Translations under genes and position numbers: made by a program
The notes under the pieces: generated by a model
Database searches by the model: none
Told to the model about the DNA's origin: nothing
The model's input: the letters and a program-made list of their open reading frames with translations, nothing else
Shown: one piece after another, positions 61,711 through 64,000 of the stretch
Position numbering within the stretch: the first letter of the stretch is position 1
Layout: each line of letters starts with the position of its first letter
NCBI RefSeq assembly: GCF_037975245.1
Contig: NC_092567.1
Span: forward strand, 15,741,876 to 15,805,875
Length of the DNA: 64,000 nucleotides
Origin: Apostichopus japonicus
Lineage: Eukaryota > Echinodermata > Holothuroidea > Aspidochirotida > Stichopodidae
Direction of reading: 5' to 3'

Positions 61711-64000
61711 AAGTTTGAAGAACATGGATCACAGCGCTCAATTACAAATATTTGAATGCAATGAAAATATGGGAAACAAAACACTATCCTGTTATAATGG
61801 GAAGGTACAAAGGATATAGTAGCTAATGTCACAGATATTATTCTCAATACGTTTGAAACAGATTTGACAAAGACTATTAACCGGCAGAGTGTTGCAATGA
61901 GCAACCAAGGTCGGAAGCTGTGTTTGTATACTTCAATATTTCTATTTTTAAATCATAGGGGTTAGATATTATTTGAAATTAATGTTAGATTTGAATTGAT
62001 TGCCTGTTAGTGTAGTACCTATGCAATTTACTATTGGAAACGAGTTGATACAACTAGACCAACACTATATTGAATGAGGTTCGTCACATTTACAGTACAT
62101 GCGTGTATACATTAAATCGTATGTCCTGAAGTGTATAACGATATTCCATATCAATTTGTGTTCCTTGTAATATAGCTTTAGACTGTTTCCATATTACACA
62201 AGCTGACGGCCATAAAATCCGCATATTAGGAGTTCGAAGTTCTATAACAGTTTGCTCCCTTAACGTAATATAATCATAACGACAAGATAAATCACGATGT
62301 GTCCTACATATTCTCAACATGAAGGTATATTGAATTCACATGACTTGTTTTGAATTCATCAAATTGAACTCTTCTTTTGGCATGCAGTATTTGCAATATT
62401 CTGTTAACTATATAAAACTGATCATATGGGTCTAAATAGTTCTCCTGTGGAAAAGAGAGAGAGATGGAGACGTTGAGTAGGCCTACAGTGTACACGTATC
62501 ACAAGTTGCATATGACGACATGATGGGTTATTTTCTCTTCAATTTGTGAATTAATACCGTAAATATAATTAGCCTAGGGAGGCGAAGTTTCCTATTATAG
62601 TTTGTCTTGACTTTTATGGAATCATGGTATCAATGGAAATGTTCCTCCGTTTTGCAAACATCCATTTTATCCATATCTGATCCGAATAAATTATGATATG
62701 TTTGATTGGATTTTGACTCAGCAATGTTGCGTGTGCAGCACAACGCCTTACGTTATTTAGAAACACTTTGATTCCCTCTAAGTGATGTTACTAGGTTACT
62801 GTTATCTCAAGTTATTGGCAAGTTCTCGTAACACAGACGTCTCTCTGATCAAAACTTTCATTAATGATAACTGAAATTTTCCTGGCGGTTTACTGATGTA
62901 TATACACCATAAAGTTACGTAACTCTTTTGTTATTACGAATATAAGGCTCCAAGCACTTTTTAAGAAGCTTTAGATAGGAAAGGGACTTTTCATACCTCT
63001 CACGAGAATCGAATCATCCTGGGTTCTATTAAACTGGAGACGCTAAGACACTGACTTATACTAATCGATCTGACTTTGAATAAAACGTTACTTCGTTGAA
63101 GGCGATCACTATCCGAAGACGTAATAACATAGAATCGTTTATCGATAGCGTTACGCCATTCACTAATATAACGGGACAGGGAACGTTTGGCTTAAACCTA
63201 GATCACCAACACTTGTAATGATACACCTACACCCCATATAGAACCGATAATATTACACAGTGTCCACGTGAATACTGAACGTATATCACAGAGCACCCTC
63301 TATCAGACATCTTATCTGAACCACTACCACCCTTTCAACGAGCCAAACATGTAAGAGCGGGTCCCCTTTCAAAAACAGTCCGGTAAAGCAACAAACGCCC
63401 ATTGACGACTCGACCGAAAGTGACCGATTCGTGTTGCCCTGTCACTAAGTACTCTTGCAGGAACCAAGTTAAAACACACTACTCGTCCTGTGACACCTCT
63501 TATTTTTGCAATCATACTGAAGTTTTTACCATACGGCTACTGATGGCACTGTAAGTACCTTCTGCCTATAAAATCATGCATATGTGTATAGTATACCTAC
63601 TTATCATCAAGTCACAATCTAACATCTTCCATTCGTCGTGTAATTTGCTTGTGGTATAAATTATATTTAACTGGTATACTTGGTATGGTAAGAGGTGTTT
63701 TCTATATGTTTAATGGGTTGCATGCCTTTACTTTAAGATGTATGTATAAATAAGATATAGAGTCAGAGAATTTACTTTATTCAACCATTTCCTTCTGGCA
63801 AATAAGGGTAGGAGGAAGTTGGGGGCAAAGTAGTGTGGGTACGTCTCATAGTGTGGTCAATGCGACAGATGGCTAGGCGACGAGTTGCAATTGAATAATT
63901 TCTCATAAATCTATACATGTTAATGACGCATAGCTTGCGTTAATGTCGGTGTCTCTTGTTGTAATGTCACAAGGTATGTGTTGAGTTCATGAGGTAATGC
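61711..64000. other. 3' flank of A4 and start of D4 (runs off window)
   Basis: The D last exon (62444-62304, minus) is open and ends HVNSIYLHVENM. The middle exon counterpart (about 63226-63090, minus) carries an insertion of about 5 bases that creates a stop. The D first exon would lie beyond the window. Confidence 0.4.

Overview
This is a window of a eukaryotic, almost certainly invertebrate metazoan genome. It is AT-rich, with small exons bounded by GT/AG splice sites, long introns and several animal-type transposons. The transposon mix (Crypton tyrosine recombinase, Penelope-like element, Ty3/gypsy, THAP fragment, tRNA-derived SINE) and a NACHT-like domain attached to immunoglobulin domains suggest a marine deuterostome, most likely an echinoderm. 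The species is an inference, because no diagnostic gene is present.

The window is a tandem array of a duplicated gene cluster. The main gene, here called family A, occurs four times on the + strand: A1 about 2688-6825, A2 21911-26839, A3 34216-40916, A4 57242-61710. Each copy has six exons of conserved size and phase. They encode a signal peptide, an Ig-like domain, a second Ig-like domain, a transmembrane segment, a short acidic linker, and a cytoplasmic exon that resembles the first half of a NACHT P-loop NTPase. A2 (497 aa) and A4 (468 aa) are open from start to stop. A1 is open but loses its last 35 or so codons to a stop. A3 carries several stops and a Crypton insertion and is a pseudogene. 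The invariant Walker A lysine is replaced by an acidic residue in every copy, so the tail looks like a pseudo-NACHT. An Ig receptor carrying such a tail is the most novel system here.

Downstream of each A gene lie: a minus-strand gene of unknown function (family D; best copy 41528-44248); plus-strand decayed signal-peptide and Ig exons (family B; near 12.4, 31.6 and 45.2 kb); and minus-strand genes of the same Ig family as B (family C; 12602-17393 and 47904-48384). Units 1 and 3 (starting near 170 and 31985) share A-D-B-C order, while unit 2 (about 20.3-31.98 kb) lacks C. Unit 4 starts near 55.85 kb and runs off the window. The spacer at 17.4-20 kb is the counterpart of 48.4-55.8 kb. Two large insertions expand the second copy: a 3.6 kb element at about 48616-52187 and a Penelope-like element at 52948-54879.

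Comparing the paralogous units shows filled and empty sites for most insertions: a retroposon tail at 750-1000, a THAP-bearing element at 9021-10131, a Ty3/gypsy remnant at 13587-15425, a SINE at 28479-28745, a Crypton at about 35898-38388, the 3.6 kb element, the Penelope-like element with a 171-bp flanking duplication, and a truncated SINE at 57324-57401. Stretches not listed as genes are intron or intergenic copies of the same unit and show no convincing coding signal.
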